From Erythrobacteraceae bacterium Alg239-R51 (GTDB lineage: Bacteria > Pseudomonadota > Alphaproteobacteria > Sphingomonadales > Sphingomonadaceae): a stretch of DNA of 64,000 nt. A model generated the notes under the pieces. The model did not search any database. It had not been told where the DNA came from and saw only the letters and a program-made list of their open reading frames with translations. Both the position numbers and the translations under genes were made by a program. The stretch spans positions 1,798,001-1,862,000 of the forward strand of contig CAMZOI010000001.1 of assembly GCA_947331495.1 (NCBI GenBank), in the 5' to 3' direction. This document shows positions 26,090 to 34,477 of this stretch, one piece after another. The stretch's first letter is position 1; each line of letters begins with the position of its first letter.

Positions 26090-26132
26090 GAGCCCGCCAG
26101 TACGCCACTGGAGCGTGCCGGCTCTCTTTTTT
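26090..26132 (+). terminator. Terminator-like hairpin in the leader of the DEAD-box helicase gene
   Basis: GAGCC (26090-26094) pairs with GGCTC (26120-26124), with CCAGT/ACTGG (26097-26101, 26107-26111) nested inside, then TCTTTTTTC. It lies 60 bases before the helicase start on the same strand, so it may attenuate the helicase, or end a short separate RNA. The rest of 25896-26193 holds the divergent promoters of the helicase and the exported-protein operon; no further gene is seen. Confidence 0.5.
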
Positions 26133-26193
26133 CGAAAGCGCCCTACGCCTTCGTGGCGATCTTGGGTGCGCGTCCACCTATCAGGCTATAACC

Positions 26194-27993
26194 ATGAACT
26201 TCCCACCACTTGCGTCCAGCCTTGAGGCTGCCCTTTCCGAACGCGGCTATGAAACTGCTACCCCCGTCCAAGCCGAAGTCATGAAACCCGAAGCGTCGGG
26301 ACGGGATCTTGTCGTCTCGGCTCAGACCGGTTCGGGCAAGACGATTGCGTTCGGGCTCGCCATGTCGGCTGAACTGCTAGACGATAACGGCACGGTCCCG
26401 CCTTCGGCCTCGCCGCTGGCGCTGGTTATTGCACCGACGAGAGAACTTGCTCTCCAGGTCAGTCGGGAACTTGCATGGCTTTACGGCAAGGCGGGTGGAC
26501 GCATCGCGACCTGTGTGGGAGGGATGAATCCCTCGCAGGAACGCAAGTCCCTGCGTGCAGGCGCAACTATCGTCGTAGGCACGCCGGGCAGACTTCGCGA
26601 TCACCTCGAACGTGGCGCCCTGGACCTGTCGGGGCTTGCGGCGGTCGTGCTCGACGAGGCCGATGAAATGCTCGACATGGGGTTTCGCGAGGAGCTGGAA
26701 GAGATCCTGGACGCGACACCGGATACGCGACGGACGCTGCTGTTTTCGGCCACCATGCCCCGCCCCATTGAAGCTCTGGCCCGCCGTTACCAGCGCGACG
26801 CCTTGCGTATCGCCACGATTAGCGAAGGACGCGGCCATGGAGATATCTCGTACGAGGCCGTGACCGTGTCTCCGCCCGAAATCGAGAACGTGGTCGTCAA
26901 CCTTCTGCGCTATCACGAGGCTGAAACGGCGATTTTGTTTTGTGCGACCCGTGAGAAAGTGCGGCATTTGCACGCCACGCTCCAAGAGCGCGGCTTCGCT
27001 GTTGTTGCTCTATCGGGCGAACATTCGCAATCGGAGCGGAACCAGGCCCTGCAGGCGCTGCGTGACCGCCGCGCGCGCGTATGCGTTGCCACCGACGTTG
27101 CCGCACGGGGAATCGATCTTCCCACGCTGAGCCTCGTCGTCCATGTCGAAATTCCGCGGGACGCTGAAACGCTCCAGCACCGTTCAGGTCGCACGGGACG
27201 CGCGGGCAAGAAAGGCACTGCGGTGCTCATAGTACCGTTCTCGCGCAGACGGCGGGTGGAATCGATGCTTCGCCATGCCAAGATCGCCGCCGAATGGACC
27301 GATGCGCCCGATCGCGAAGCGATCAAGACGAAGGACAGGGAACGACTTCTCGAGAAATTGCTTGCGCCTGTCGCGATCGAGGACGGTGATCGCGAATTGG
27401 CTGACCGCCTGTTGTCCGAGCGCACACCAGCCGAGATCGCCGCAATGCTCGTACAAGCTCACCGCGCGACAATGCCCGAACCCGAAGATCTGATCGCCAA
27501 CACGCCCGAAGCAAGGCGCGAGGCGCAAAAGGAACGTCACCGCCCCGGTTTCGAGGACGTGGTATGGTTTCGCATGGACCTGGGGCGCCGGCAGAACGCG
27601 GATCCTCGCTGGATCCTGCCGCTGCTCTGTCGACGGGGCCATATCACCCGCAACGAGATCGGCGCGATCCGTATCGGAACTGGCGAAACCTATTTCCAGA
27701 TTCCACGCCAGATCGCTGACAAGTTCGCCGATGCGGCAGCACGAACAGCCCAGAGCGATGGTGAAGATGAGCCGGTCACGATCGAGTTGTCGCAAGACGG
27801 GCCTCCCGATTTCCCGGCCCGTGGGAATCCCAAGCGCAACTTCTCGCGCGATAACGCGGGCGGGGCACGCGTGAAGCCGAAGCCGCGCTTCAACAAGTTC
27901 GACAAGAACAAGAGCAAGAAGCGGGATGCGGCAAAAAAGACCGGCAAACCGCCGAAGGGCAGCAAGACCTTCACCCGCAAGGATGGTAAATAA
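26194..27993 (+). CDS. DEAD-box RNA helicase, DeaD/CsdA-like
   Basis: ATP-dependent RNA helicase of 599 residues. RecA lobe 1: Q-motif PVQAEVM, Walker A AQTGSGKT, PTRELALQV, TPGRL, the DEAD box in LDEADEMLDMGF, and SAT. Lobe 2: ATDVAARGIDLP and HRSGRTGRAG. Near residues 460-540 is a DbpA-like RNA-binding fold (DVVWFRMDLGRRQNADPRWILPLLCRRG...IGAIRIG), followed by a lysine-rich tail (KPRFNKFDKNKSKKRDAAKK). This architecture is that of cold-shock/ribosome-assembly helicases. The ATG at 26194 gives the expected N-terminus (FPPLASSLEAALSERGY). A terminator-like hairpin in its leader may control it. Confidence 0.93.
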   Translation: MNFPPLASSLEAALSERGYETATPVQAEVMKPEASGRDLVVSAQTGSGKTIAFGLAMSAELLDDNGTVPPSASPLALVIAPTRELALQVSRELAWLYGKAGGRIATCVGGMNPSQERKSLRAGATIVVGTPGRLRDHLERGALDLSGLAAVVLDEADEMLDMGFREELEEILDATPDTRRTLLFSATMPRPIEALARRYQRDALRIATISEGRGHGDISYEAVTVSPPEIENVVVNLLRYHEAETAILFCATREKVRHLHATLQERGFAVVALSGEHSQSERNQALQALRDRRARVCVATDVAARGIDLPTLSLVVHVEIPRDAETLQHRSGRTGRAGKKGTAVLIVPFSRRRRVESMLRHAKIAAEWTDAPDREAIKTKDRERLLEKLLAPVAIEDGDRELADRLLSERTPAEIAAMLVQAHRATMPEPEDLIANTPEARREAQKERHRPGFEDVVWFRMDLGRRQNADPRWILPLLCRRGHITRNEIGAIRIGTGETYFQIPRQIADKFADAAARTAQSDGEDEPVTIELSQDGPPDFPARGNPKRNFSRDNAGGARVKPKPRFNKFDKNKSKKRDAAKKTGKPPKGSKTFTRKDGK

Positions 27994-28124
27994 TCGCTCG
28001 ACAAATTGTCGCGCAGCAAGGTCGTGAACGGGCGAACCGTCAATGCAACGATCACCATCGCTGGCCGTTGGAAGGTTAATCAGCGCTATCGTGCGCGCTT
28101 CCATACAGCTCAAAGAGGTATTTC

Positions 28125-28724
28125 ATGAAGATTCTTGTCGCCGGCTCCACCGGCAATACCGGCTTACGTCTCACTCGCCAGCTTTGCGCGGCAGGTCATG
28201 AACCGATCGCCATGCATCGCGCGTCTTCCGATACGACCGACCTTCCGGAAGGCGTCACAATGCGTGAGGCCGACTTGACCGATCTGGACGAAGATGTTTG
28301 CGCCGGCGTTGATGTGGTTATTTTCGCCGCCGGATCCGGCGGCGATACAGACAAGGAAATGACCCGAAAGGTCGATCGGGACGGAGCCAAAAAACTCGTT
28401 GATCGCGCAAAGCAAGCCGAAGTGCAGCATTTCGTCATGCTGAGTTCGGTCGGCGCGGGGGATCCGGACCCGAATTCCGATCTCTACAATTATCTGAAGG
28501 CCAAGCACGAAGCGGACGAACATCTGATGGCGTCCGGCTTAAGTTACACGATCGTAAGGCCCGTTGCCCTTACCGAGGAAGACGGAACCCGCGAAGTCCG
28601 TCTCGGAGATGATGTCGACATGAAAGGCGAGGCCGCTCGCGGTGATGTAGCCGCAGTCCTGGCTCGTGCGGTGAGTGACGAAACTCTGAGGAATAAAGTG
28701 GTTCTGATGGAAAGCATCGGCTGA
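28125..28724 (+). CDS. NAD(P)-binding protein, atypical short-chain dehydrogenase
   Basis: A 199-residue Rossmann protein of the NAD(P)H-binding/YhfK-like type. It begins with the glycine motif VAGSTGNTGLRL (GxxGxxG), then VVIFAAGSGGDTDKE, a short motif FVMLSSVGAGDP and YLKAKHEADEHLMASGLSYTIVRP, where the Tyr-Lys pair of classical enzymes survives as YLKAK. Such proteins bind NADP(H) or flavin-linked partners; substrates are mostly unknown. AGAGG precedes the ATG. It stands alone between the helicase and a thiolase-like gene. Confidence 0.85.
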   Translation: MKILVAGSTGNTGLRLTRQLCAAGHEPIAMHRASSDTTDLPEGVTMREADLTDLDEDVCAGVDVVIFAAGSGGDTDKEMTRKVDRDGAKKLVDRAKQAEVQHFVMLSSVGAGDPDPNSDLYNYLKAKHEADEHLMASGLSYTIVRPVALTEEDGTREVRLGDDVDMKGEAARGDVAAVLARAVSDETLRNKVVLMESIG

Positions 28725-28908
28725 ACCGTAACCGCCGGACGTTCAGTACCCGAGTAAGAGATGGCCGCGTAGCGAGCTTGGCCAAATAGTCGGCTCTGTC
28801 TAAGTTATTACATTCAGCCACGTTGCGCTGCGCTACGGCACAGGTAATCAACGGATATCGCTGGCCTTGAGGTGATGCCAGGGCGAAAGGCAGATCAGGG
28901 GAGACGAG

Positions 28909-30414
28909 ATGACCGATAAAGCCGAGAAAACTCCGGTAATCGTGGGTGTTGGCCAGATCAACGACCGGCCCGACGATCCGCAATCGGGCTTGAATTCGGT
29001 CGACCTTATGATTGCCGCACTCCACCACGCTGACGAAGATGCGGGCGGCGGCTGGCTGGCCAATATCGAATCTCTTGCCATCGTCGATCAGATTTCTTTC
29101 CGCGAACTCAATCCGGCAACTGATGCGGTCGCAGACGCTATCCGTGCGTCGCCCGACATCAGTTACCAGACCTCGATGCCCAGCGGTGATAGTCCGATCC
29201 TGTTGCTCAACGAGGCTGCAAACCGGATCGGGACGGGAGAAATTTCTATTGCCGCCATCGCCGGAGGGGAGGCTCTGCGCACGGCCGCGCACCGCGCCGC
29301 CGCCGCTGCCAGGACCGATATCTCGGCGCAGAACGCGGTGCGCGCAACCTCGAGCCGCAAGACGCCCGGTTACCGCCAGACCTATGGCCTGTCCGCACCG
29401 GTCGATATCTACCCTCTTTACGAAAATGCCGGACGCGCTGCCTTCAACCAGACGTTCGACGAAGCGCAGCGCGAGACCGGAGAAATCTGGTCGCGTTTTT
29501 CCAGGGTCGCGGCAGACAATCCTCATGCCTGGCTGAAGAACCCCGTCAGCGCAGCGGATATCATCGAACCTTCCGCTAGCAACCGACCGATAGCCTACCC
29601 TTATACCAAGCTAATGGTGGCCAATTCCTCGGTCAATCAGGGCGCGGCTTTCATTGTCTGTAGCCTGGCCGAAGCGCGCAGACGCGGTGTAGCCGACGAG
29701 CGACTGGTCCATGTGGGCTATGGCGCGGCCGCGCACGAGGCTGACGACTTCCTTGAGCGCGGTGCGTACTCAGGCTCGCCAAGCATGGAAGTATCGCTGC
29801 GCCGGACCATGGAGCTCAACAAGCTCGAGACCAGCGATCTCGCTCACGTCGAGCTCTACAGCTGCTTCCCTTGCGTTCCGAAGATGGCGCGCCGCGTAAT
29901 CGACTGGCCCGTCGACAAGCCTGCAAGTGTGGTCGGTGGCCTGACATTCGGGGGCGGCCCGATCGGCAATTACATGAGCCACGCGGTAGCAAAGATGGTC
30001 GAGACCCTGCGCGGCACCGGGGGAAAAGGTCTGCTGTTCGCCAATGGCGGCTACGCCACCCATAACCACACGATCATACTGTCGGCCGAACCTTTGGATC
30101 ACGTTCGCTTCCCGCAGGATTTCGACTTCCAGGCCGAAGCCGACGAAGCGCGCGGGCCGGTCCCCGAATTGCACAAAACCTTTACCGGACCTGCTACGAT
30201 CGAGAGCTACACGGTGATCTATGCCCGCGATGGAAGCGCCGTGCACGGTGCGATCGTGGCACGCACGCCGTCGGGGGCGCGCACCCTCGCCAAGGTCCCA
30301 GCGAGCGATACCGCGACGATCGGTTTCCTGACCGACGGACGATCCGAGCCGGTTGGCTGCAAAGGCATGATCGCTGCTGGCGACGATGGCACCATGATCT
30401 GGTCGCGCAGTTGA
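28909..30414 (+). CDS. Thiolase-like protein, annotated as acetyl-CoA acetyltransferase, catalytic Cys not evident
   Basis: A 501-residue member of the SCP-x/thiolase-like family. N-terminus TPVIVGVGQINDRP and the core resemble thiolases, but the usual acyl-accepting Cys is not seen (MPSGDSPILLLNEAANRIGTG at its place), the HPxG loop is replaced by FGGGPIGNYMSHA, and the C-terminal CxGGG by NGGYATHNH. An extra C-terminal domain of about 100 residues (YTVIYARDGSAVHGAIVART...FLTDG) looks like an OB-type acyl-CoA-binding addition. It probably binds acyl-CoA; a normal thiolase reaction is doubtful. GGGGAGACGAG precedes the ATG. Confidence 0.8.
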   Translation: MTDKAEKTPVIVGVGQINDRPDDPQSGLNSVDLMIAALHHADEDAGGGWLANIESLAIVDQISFRELNPATDAVADAIRASPDISYQTSMPSGDSPILLLNEAANRIGTGEISIAAIAGGEALRTAAHRAAAAARTDISAQNAVRATSSRKTPGYRQTYGLSAPVDIYPLYENAGRAAFNQTFDEAQRETGEIWSRFSRVAADNPHAWLKNPVSAADIIEPSASNRPIAYPYTKLMVANSSVNQGAAFIVCSLAEARRRGVADERLVHVGYGAAAHEADDFLERGAYSGSPSMEVSLRRTMELNKLETSDLAHVELYSCFPCVPKMARRVIDWPVDKPASVVGGLTFGGGPIGNYMSHAVAKMVETLRGTGGKGLLFANGGYATHNHTIILSAEPLDHVRFPQDFDFQAEADEARGPVPELHKTFTGPATIESYTVIYARDGSAVHGAIVARTPSGARTLAKVPASDTATIGFLTDGRSEPVGCKGMIAAGDDGTMIWSRS

Positions 30415-30592
30415 TTGCCCCATTTTGTAAGGTTGGGAAACGCGGCCGGTCATGCCGACTTGCGGCCCTTGCCAATCGGCAGATCATGCTAAGCCAAAGC
30501 GGGTGCAGCGATCAGCGGCGAAGTTACGCTTGAGCCCAAAGACGGACCACCGGGTCACCATCGGTTTTCAAGGTGGTTCGCGCGGTTCCTTT

Positions 30593-30669
30593 TGGTAGCG
30601 GAGGAGGGACTTGAACCCCCGACACGCGGATTATGATTCCGCTGCTCTAACCAGCTGAGCTACTCCGCC
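30593..30669 (-). tRNA. tRNA-Met (anticodon CAT), CCA encoded
   Basis: Cloverleaf on the minus strand: acceptor GGCGGAG with CTCCGCT (first pair G-U), D arm GCTCAGCTGGTTAGAGC, anticodon stem GCGGA/TCCGC around ATCATAA giving CAT, T arm GGGGGTTCAAGTCCCTC, discriminator A and encoded CCA. The paired first base argues against the initiator. Elongator Met fits best, but lysidine-modified tRNA-Ile2 also has CAT and is not formally excluded. Confidence 0.93.
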
Positions 30670-30712
30670 CCGAAAGGTTTGCCGAAGCCGTTCACCCGCT
30701 TGGCAGGCGGCG

Positions 30713-30741
30713 CGTTTAGGGGTCGGCAGCAAAGCGGTCAA
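30713..30741 (-). promoter_or_regulatory. Probable promoter of tRNA-Met
   Basis: TTGACC (30736-30741 on the minus strand), a 17-base spacer and TAAACG (30713-30718), about 44 bases before the tRNA 5' end. It lies just past the stop of the 2H phosphoesterase gene on the same strand. Confidence 0.5.
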
Positions 30742-30744
30742 CAC

Positions 30745-31263
30745 TCATTTGCCGCGAAATGCGAACCGGCGCAGGAATTCCCACGGACCGCCGCGATAGG
30801 CGTAGAGCGCGAGACCCGGGAAGCGGAACTCGTGTGGCATGATGGTGCCCGCCAGTTCGGCCTGCAGCGCCTTGGCTTCCTTTGAAGTAACCTTGTTCTG
30901 TATGGTCACGTGCAGGCGCGGCCGGTGCTGGTCCTGCGCGGTCAGCATCCCGCGGAAATGCTCGGCGATTTCATCGCGCAACAACAACATATCGGGAGCC
31001 GTAAGCCGGATCGCCGTTCCTCCACCGAGCGACATAAACCCCTCGACCCTGCCGTCGATCTTTGTCATCTCGCTCGCCAGGCGGGCGAGATAGCTTCGCA
31101 CTTCCGGTTCGCACTGCGGCGGAATTGCGTGGAACAGCGTCACATGTGCGGCAAGATAATTGCGCTCGGGTGGAAAATGCGCGGTCCTCAGGGCCGTGAA
31201 GCGGACATGCAGTTCCGGCGGCAATTCGGCCGTCAGGATCAGGGGAGCATTGCTGCCGTTCAC
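30745..31263 (-). CDS. 2'-5' RNA ligase-like 2H phosphoesterase
   Basis: A protein of about 172 residues with the two HxT/S motifs of the 2H superfamily: HVTLFHAI near residue 40 and HVTIQNKV near residue 125. Such enzymes open 2',3'-cyclic phosphates or act on small RNA ends. The start is taken at GTG 31263 because it overlaps the mltG stop as GTGA, with GGGGA ahead; no ATG with better support is available. Likely co-translated with mltG. Biological substrate unknown. Confidence 0.85.
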   Translation of the reverse strand: MNGSNAPLILTAELPPELHVRFTALRTAHFPPERNYLAAHVTLFHAIPPQCEPEVRSYLARLASEMTKIDGRVEGFMSLGGGTAIRLTAPDMLLLRDEIAEHFRGMLTAQDQHRPRLHVTIQNKVTSKEAKALQAELAGTIMPHEFRFPGLALYAYRGGPWEFLRRFAFRGK

Positions 31264-32231
31264 ATTTCCCCGCGTTCGCGGCGGAGTTTGAACCATTCGG
31301 CCACATTGCGGTTATGTTCGGCCAGCGTTTCGGCAAACACGTGCCCGCCAGTCCCATCCGCCACCATGTAGCGTGCCGAGGTTTCGGCCGGGTTCAGTAC
31401 TGCTTCGATTGCCTTGCGGCCCGGATTGGTGATCGGACCCTTGGGCAGCCCGACCATGGAATAGGTGTTGTAATCGTTGATTGCCGCGATCTCCGACTGA
31501 CGAATCCGGCGACCCAGCGGCTTGCCCTTTGTAATTGGGTAAATGATCGTCGGATCGGCCTGCAGCATCATCCCGTCCTTCACGCGGTTCGAATAGAGAC
31601 CGGCCACCATGCGCCGTTCGCGCGGAACGCCCGTTTCCTTCTCCACGATCGAAGCCAGCGTCACCGCATCCTGGATATTGTCGACCGCTATGTCATCTGC
31701 GCGCCTGGGCCAGGCTTCGGCCAGGAAGTTCTGCATTGCTGCCTGCATTCGCGCAAGGACGGCAGCACGGGATTCGCCGCGCTCGAAATCATAGGTATCA
31801 GGCAGGACAGACCCTTCGGCGGGCACCGGTATCTCACCGGTCAGAAGGTCTTCGGCCATCAACCGGTCGTGCACCATGATCGAGGGCAGACCTTCGGGAA
31901 TGGTCACGAAGCGCCGAATCACCTCGCCATGCTGAAAGGTATCGAGGATCTGGGCATTGCTGGCCCCGGCGGGAAGCAGGAATTCCCCCGCCTTGATCGG
32001 ATCGGACGAGCCGAGGATCTTCGCGCGTAGAAGAAACCCGTCTTTCGACGCGATCAGTTCCTCGTCCGCCAGCTTTTCTGCCACTGCCGTCAGGCTCGCG
32101 CCGGAAGGCACGATGAAGTTGGTCTCCTCCTCGATCTCCGCGCTGCCCCACCAACCTGACAGGAACCAGATCGCTCCGATGGCAAGCACCAGCGCGAGGA
32201 CGCCGCCTGCCAGCAGGCCCGCCTTTCTCAT
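31260..32231 (-). CDS. mltG: Endolytic murein transglycosylase
   Basis: Cleaves nascent glycan strands at the inner membrane, setting their length. The 323-residue protein has one N-terminal membrane helix (AGLLAGGVLALVLAIGAIWFLSG), a LysM-like region (FIVPSGASLTAVAEKLADEELI) and the YceG catalytic domain with the Glu in LASIVEKETGVPRER, plus VAGLYSNRVKDGMMLQADPTIIY and TYSMVGLPKGPITNPG. It starts 2 bases after the fabF stop. The order acpP-fabF-mltG is common in proteobacteria. Confidence 0.95.
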   Translation of the reverse strand: MRKAGLLAGGVLALVLAIGAIWFLSGWWGSAEIEEETNFIVPSGASLTAVAEKLADEELIASKDGFLLRAKILGSSDPIKAGEFLLPAGASNAQILDTFQHGEVIRRFVTIPEGLPSIMVHDRLMAEDLLTGEIPVPAEGSVLPDTYDFERGESRAAVLARMQAAMQNFLAEAWPRRADDIAVDNIQDAVTLASIVEKETGVPRERRMVAGLYSNRVKDGMMLQADPTIIYPITKGKPLGRRIRQSEIAAINDYNTYSMVGLPKGPITNPGRKAIEAVLNPAETSARYMVADGTGGHVFAETLAEHNRNVAEWFKLRRERGEM

Positions 32232-32232
32232 A

Positions 32233-33492
32233 TCAGTCGGCTTTCTTGACGATCAGCGAAGCGTTCGTGCCACCAAATCCGAAGCTGTTGTTGAGTGCCG
32301 CCTTCACTTCGCGTTTTTTCGCAGTGTGCGGAACCAGGTCGACGCCTTCGGTCCCGTCGTCGGGATCGTCGAGATTGAGCGTGGGCGGAACAATTTGATC
32401 GCGAATGGCGAGAATGCAGAAAATTGCCTCGACCGCTCCGGCGCCGCCCAACAGGTGGCCGATCGCGGATTTCGTCGAACTCATCGAAGCGCCACACAGA
32501 TCGTCACCCAGCACCCGCTTGACGGCGGCAAGCTCGATCGTGTCCGCCATGGTCGAGGTGCCATGCGCATTGACGTAATCGATGTCGCAAGGCTCCATTC
32601 CGGCTTTCTTCAATGCCATTCGCATGGCGAGTTCGGCACCCTTGCCTTCGGGATGAGGCGCGGTGACGTGATAGGCATCTCCCGACAGACCATATCCCAC
32701 CACTTCGGCATAGATTTTCGCGCCGCGTGCCTTGGCGCGCTCATATTCCTCAAGCACTACGACGCCCGCACCCTCGCCCATCACGAAGCCGTCGCGGTTC
32801 TTGTCATAGGGACGGCTCGCTTTTTCGGGCGTGTCGTTCATGCTCGTATTCAAAGCCCGCGCCTGCGCGAACCCGGCCACACCGAGCGGATTGACAGTCG
32901 ATTCCGCGCCTCCAGCCAGCATGACGTCCGCGTCGTCCAGCGCGATCATGCGCGCCGCATCGCCGATCGAATGTGCTCCGGTGGAGCAGGCGGTCACGAC
33001 TGCGTGGTTCGGACCCATCAGCCCGTACTTGATCGAAACCTGCCCGCTGATCAGGTTGATCAAACGACCGTGAACAAAGTGGGGGCTGACCCGGCCCGGA
33101 CCGCGCTCGGCCAGGACCAGGCTCTCGCTCTCGATGCCGGGAAGCCCGCCGATGCCCGAACCGATCGACACGCCAGCGCGGGTGCGCTCCTCCTCGCTCA
33201 TCTCGGTCAGGCCGGCATCTTCGAGCGCCTGGCCTGCTGCATCTATGCCGTAAACGATGAACGGATCGACCTGCCGCTGGACCTTGTGATCAACGCGCTT
33301 GTCGGGATCGAAGCCGAACTCGTGGTCCTTTGGTTTTATCTCGCAGGCGATCGTCGCCTTGTGGCCGGCTGTATCGAAGCGGGTAATCGGACCCGCCCCG
33401 CTCTTTCCAGCGATCAGATTGCTCCAGGATGTTTCGACATCACCTCCAAGCGGGGTGACAAGACCAAGACCGGTAACGACCACACGACGCAT
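32233..33492 (-). CDS. fabF: 3-oxoacyl-[acyl-carrier-protein] synthase II
   Basis: Condenses malonyl-ACP with acyl-ACP in fatty acid elongation. 419 residues from ATG 33492 (RRVVVTGLGLVTPLG), with GGAG upstream. Catalytic residues: Cys169 in VTACSTG, His310 in NAHGTST and His346 in AIGHLLGG; the C-terminus NNSFGFGGTNASL is the family end. Lies between acpP and mltG on the same strand, after a hairpin that may lower its expression relative to acpP. Confidence 0.97.
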   Translation of the reverse strand: MRRVVVTGLGLVTPLGGDVETSWSNLIAGKSGAGPITRFDTAGHKATIACEIKPKDHEFGFDPDKRVDHKVQRQVDPFIVYGIDAAGQALEDAGLTEMSEEERTRAGVSIGSGIGGLPGIESESLVLAERGPGRVSPHFVHGRLINLISGQVSIKYGLMGPNHAVVTACSTGAHSIGDAARMIALDDADVMLAGGAESTVNPLGVAGFAQARALNTSMNDTPEKASRPYDKNRDGFVMGEGAGVVVLEEYERAKARGAKIYAEVVGYGLSGDAYHVTAPHPEGKGAELAMRMALKKAGMEPCDIDYVNAHGTSTMADTIELAAVKRVLGDDLCGASMSSTKSAIGHLLGGAGAVEAIFCILAIRDQIVPPTLNLDDPDDGTEGVDLVPHTAKKREVKAALNNSFGFGGTNASLIVKKAD

Positions 33493-33513
33493 GAACTTCT
33501 CCGCAAAAGGACA

Positions 33514-33544
33514 ACAGGCCCGGCCCGCGAGGGGTCGGGCCTGT
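33514..33544 (-). terminator. Hairpin between acpP and fabF, probable partial terminator
   Basis: A 13-bp stem (ACAGGCCCGGCCC at 33514-33526 against 33531-33544, one G-U and one bulged base), GCGA loop, followed on the minus strand by CCTTTT. The short T run suggests partial termination or mRNA end protection, which would fit the much higher need for carrier protein than for FabF. Confidence 0.6.
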
Positions 33545-33583
33545 CCGGTCCCGCCACATCGGCGGGAATAGCAGGGAAGGGCC

Positions 33584-33820
33584 TTAGCCCTTGTGCTCTT
33601 CGATGTACTTGGTCGCATCACCGACTGTGGTGATCTTCTCGGCCGCATCGTCGGGAATTTCCACGCCGAATTCTTCCTCGAAGGCCATGACCAGTTCGAC
33701 GATATCGAGGCTGTCGGCCCCGAGATCATCGATGAAGCTGGCTTCCTGGGTAACCTTGTCGGCCTCGACACCGAGGTGTTCGACGACAATTTTCTGCACG
33801 CGGTCGGCAGTATCGCTCAT
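33584..33820 (-). CDS. acpP: Acyl carrier protein
   Basis: Carries growing acyl chains on a 4'-phosphopantetheine arm. 78 residues, acidic, four-helix type. The attachment site is Ser37 in [28 protein letters not shown] precedes the ATG. First gene of acpP-fabF-mltG. Confidence 0.97.
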   Translation of the reverse strand: MSDTADRVQKIVVEHLGVEADKVTQEASFIDDLGADSLDIVELVMAFEEEFGVEIPDDAAEKITTVGDATKYIEEHKG

Positions 33821-33987
33821 AAATATCCCTCTCGAATGTGGGGGGTTGCTGGATTGGCTTTCGCCCTAATGAACGGAACGGCGCAGCGCAAGGGCATCTC
33901 AGCGGGTATCGCATCCGCACGACGGACCGGAGCGTCGATTCGTCGGTTGGGAAAGTATCAATCGACTAAAAAAGGGACGCCGACACA

Positions 33988-34419
33988 ATGACTAGCTCTG
34001 TTTTCAAGAACCTCACCGAGACGACTTTCGATTCCGTAGAAGGGTATCGCAAGGCGTCCGAGAAGGCTGACAGTCCGCAGCTCAAGAAAGCCCTGAACGA
34101 ACGCGCGCAGATGCGCGCGCAGACGCTGCAGCAGATGAACGCCGAACTGCAACGTCAGGGGGATGAGCTGGTAACAAGCAGCTCGATGACGGGCCGGGCC
34201 CATCAGCTTTGGGCGGGCATTACCGGCATGTTCGAAGACGGTAACGAAGCAGCGGCCGAGCGGGTCGAGGAAGGCGAGGACCACATCAAGAACAAGTTCA
34301 AGGAAGCCCTCGAGGATGATGATCTCGATGCGCAGGAACGCGTGGTCGTCCAGCAGTGCTACAGCGAAATCTGCGAGGGCGAACGCTTCGGCGACCTGAT
34401 CGAAAAACAGTACGACTGA
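33988..34419 (+). CDS. DUF2383/PA2169-type four-helix-bundle protein
   Basis: A 143-residue, mostly helical, soluble protein with regular charged heptads (LTETTFDSVEGYRKASEKAD, LKKALNERAQMRAQTLQQMNAELQ, VEEGEDHIKNKFKEAL, VVVQQCYSEICEG). This matches the PA2169 family, a ferritin-like bundle often induced in stationary or stress conditions; the metal-binding residues of ferritins are not obvious. It is a single gene closed by the terminator at 34443. Function is not established. Confidence 0.85.
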   Translation: MTSSVFKNLTETTFDSVEGYRKASEKADSPQLKKALNERAQMRAQTLQQMNAELQRQGDELVTSSSMTGRAHQLWAGITGMFEDGNEAAAERVEEGEDHIKNKFKEALEDDDLDAQERVVVQQCYSEICEGERFGDLIEKQYD

Positions 34420-34442
34420 GCTACCGAGCAGTCGCATTTGAA

Positions 34443-34471
34443 GGGCGCGGAGCGATCCGCGCCCTTTGTTT
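34443..34471 (+). terminator. Rho-independent terminator after the DUF2383 gene
   Basis: Perfect 9-bp stem GGGCGCGGA (34443-34451)/TCCGCGCCC (34456-34464), tetraloop GCGA, then TTTGTTTT on the plus strand. Also lies just past the stop of the convergent aspS gene, but the T run serves the plus strand. Confidence 0.9.
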
Positions 34472-34477
34472 TACCGG

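Noticed and set aside
33870-33987. EcfG-type promoter ahead of the DUF2383 gene
   Set aside because: GGACC-N16-GGTT departs from the consensus in both boxes, and GGAAC near 33876 has no CGTT partner at 16-17 bases.
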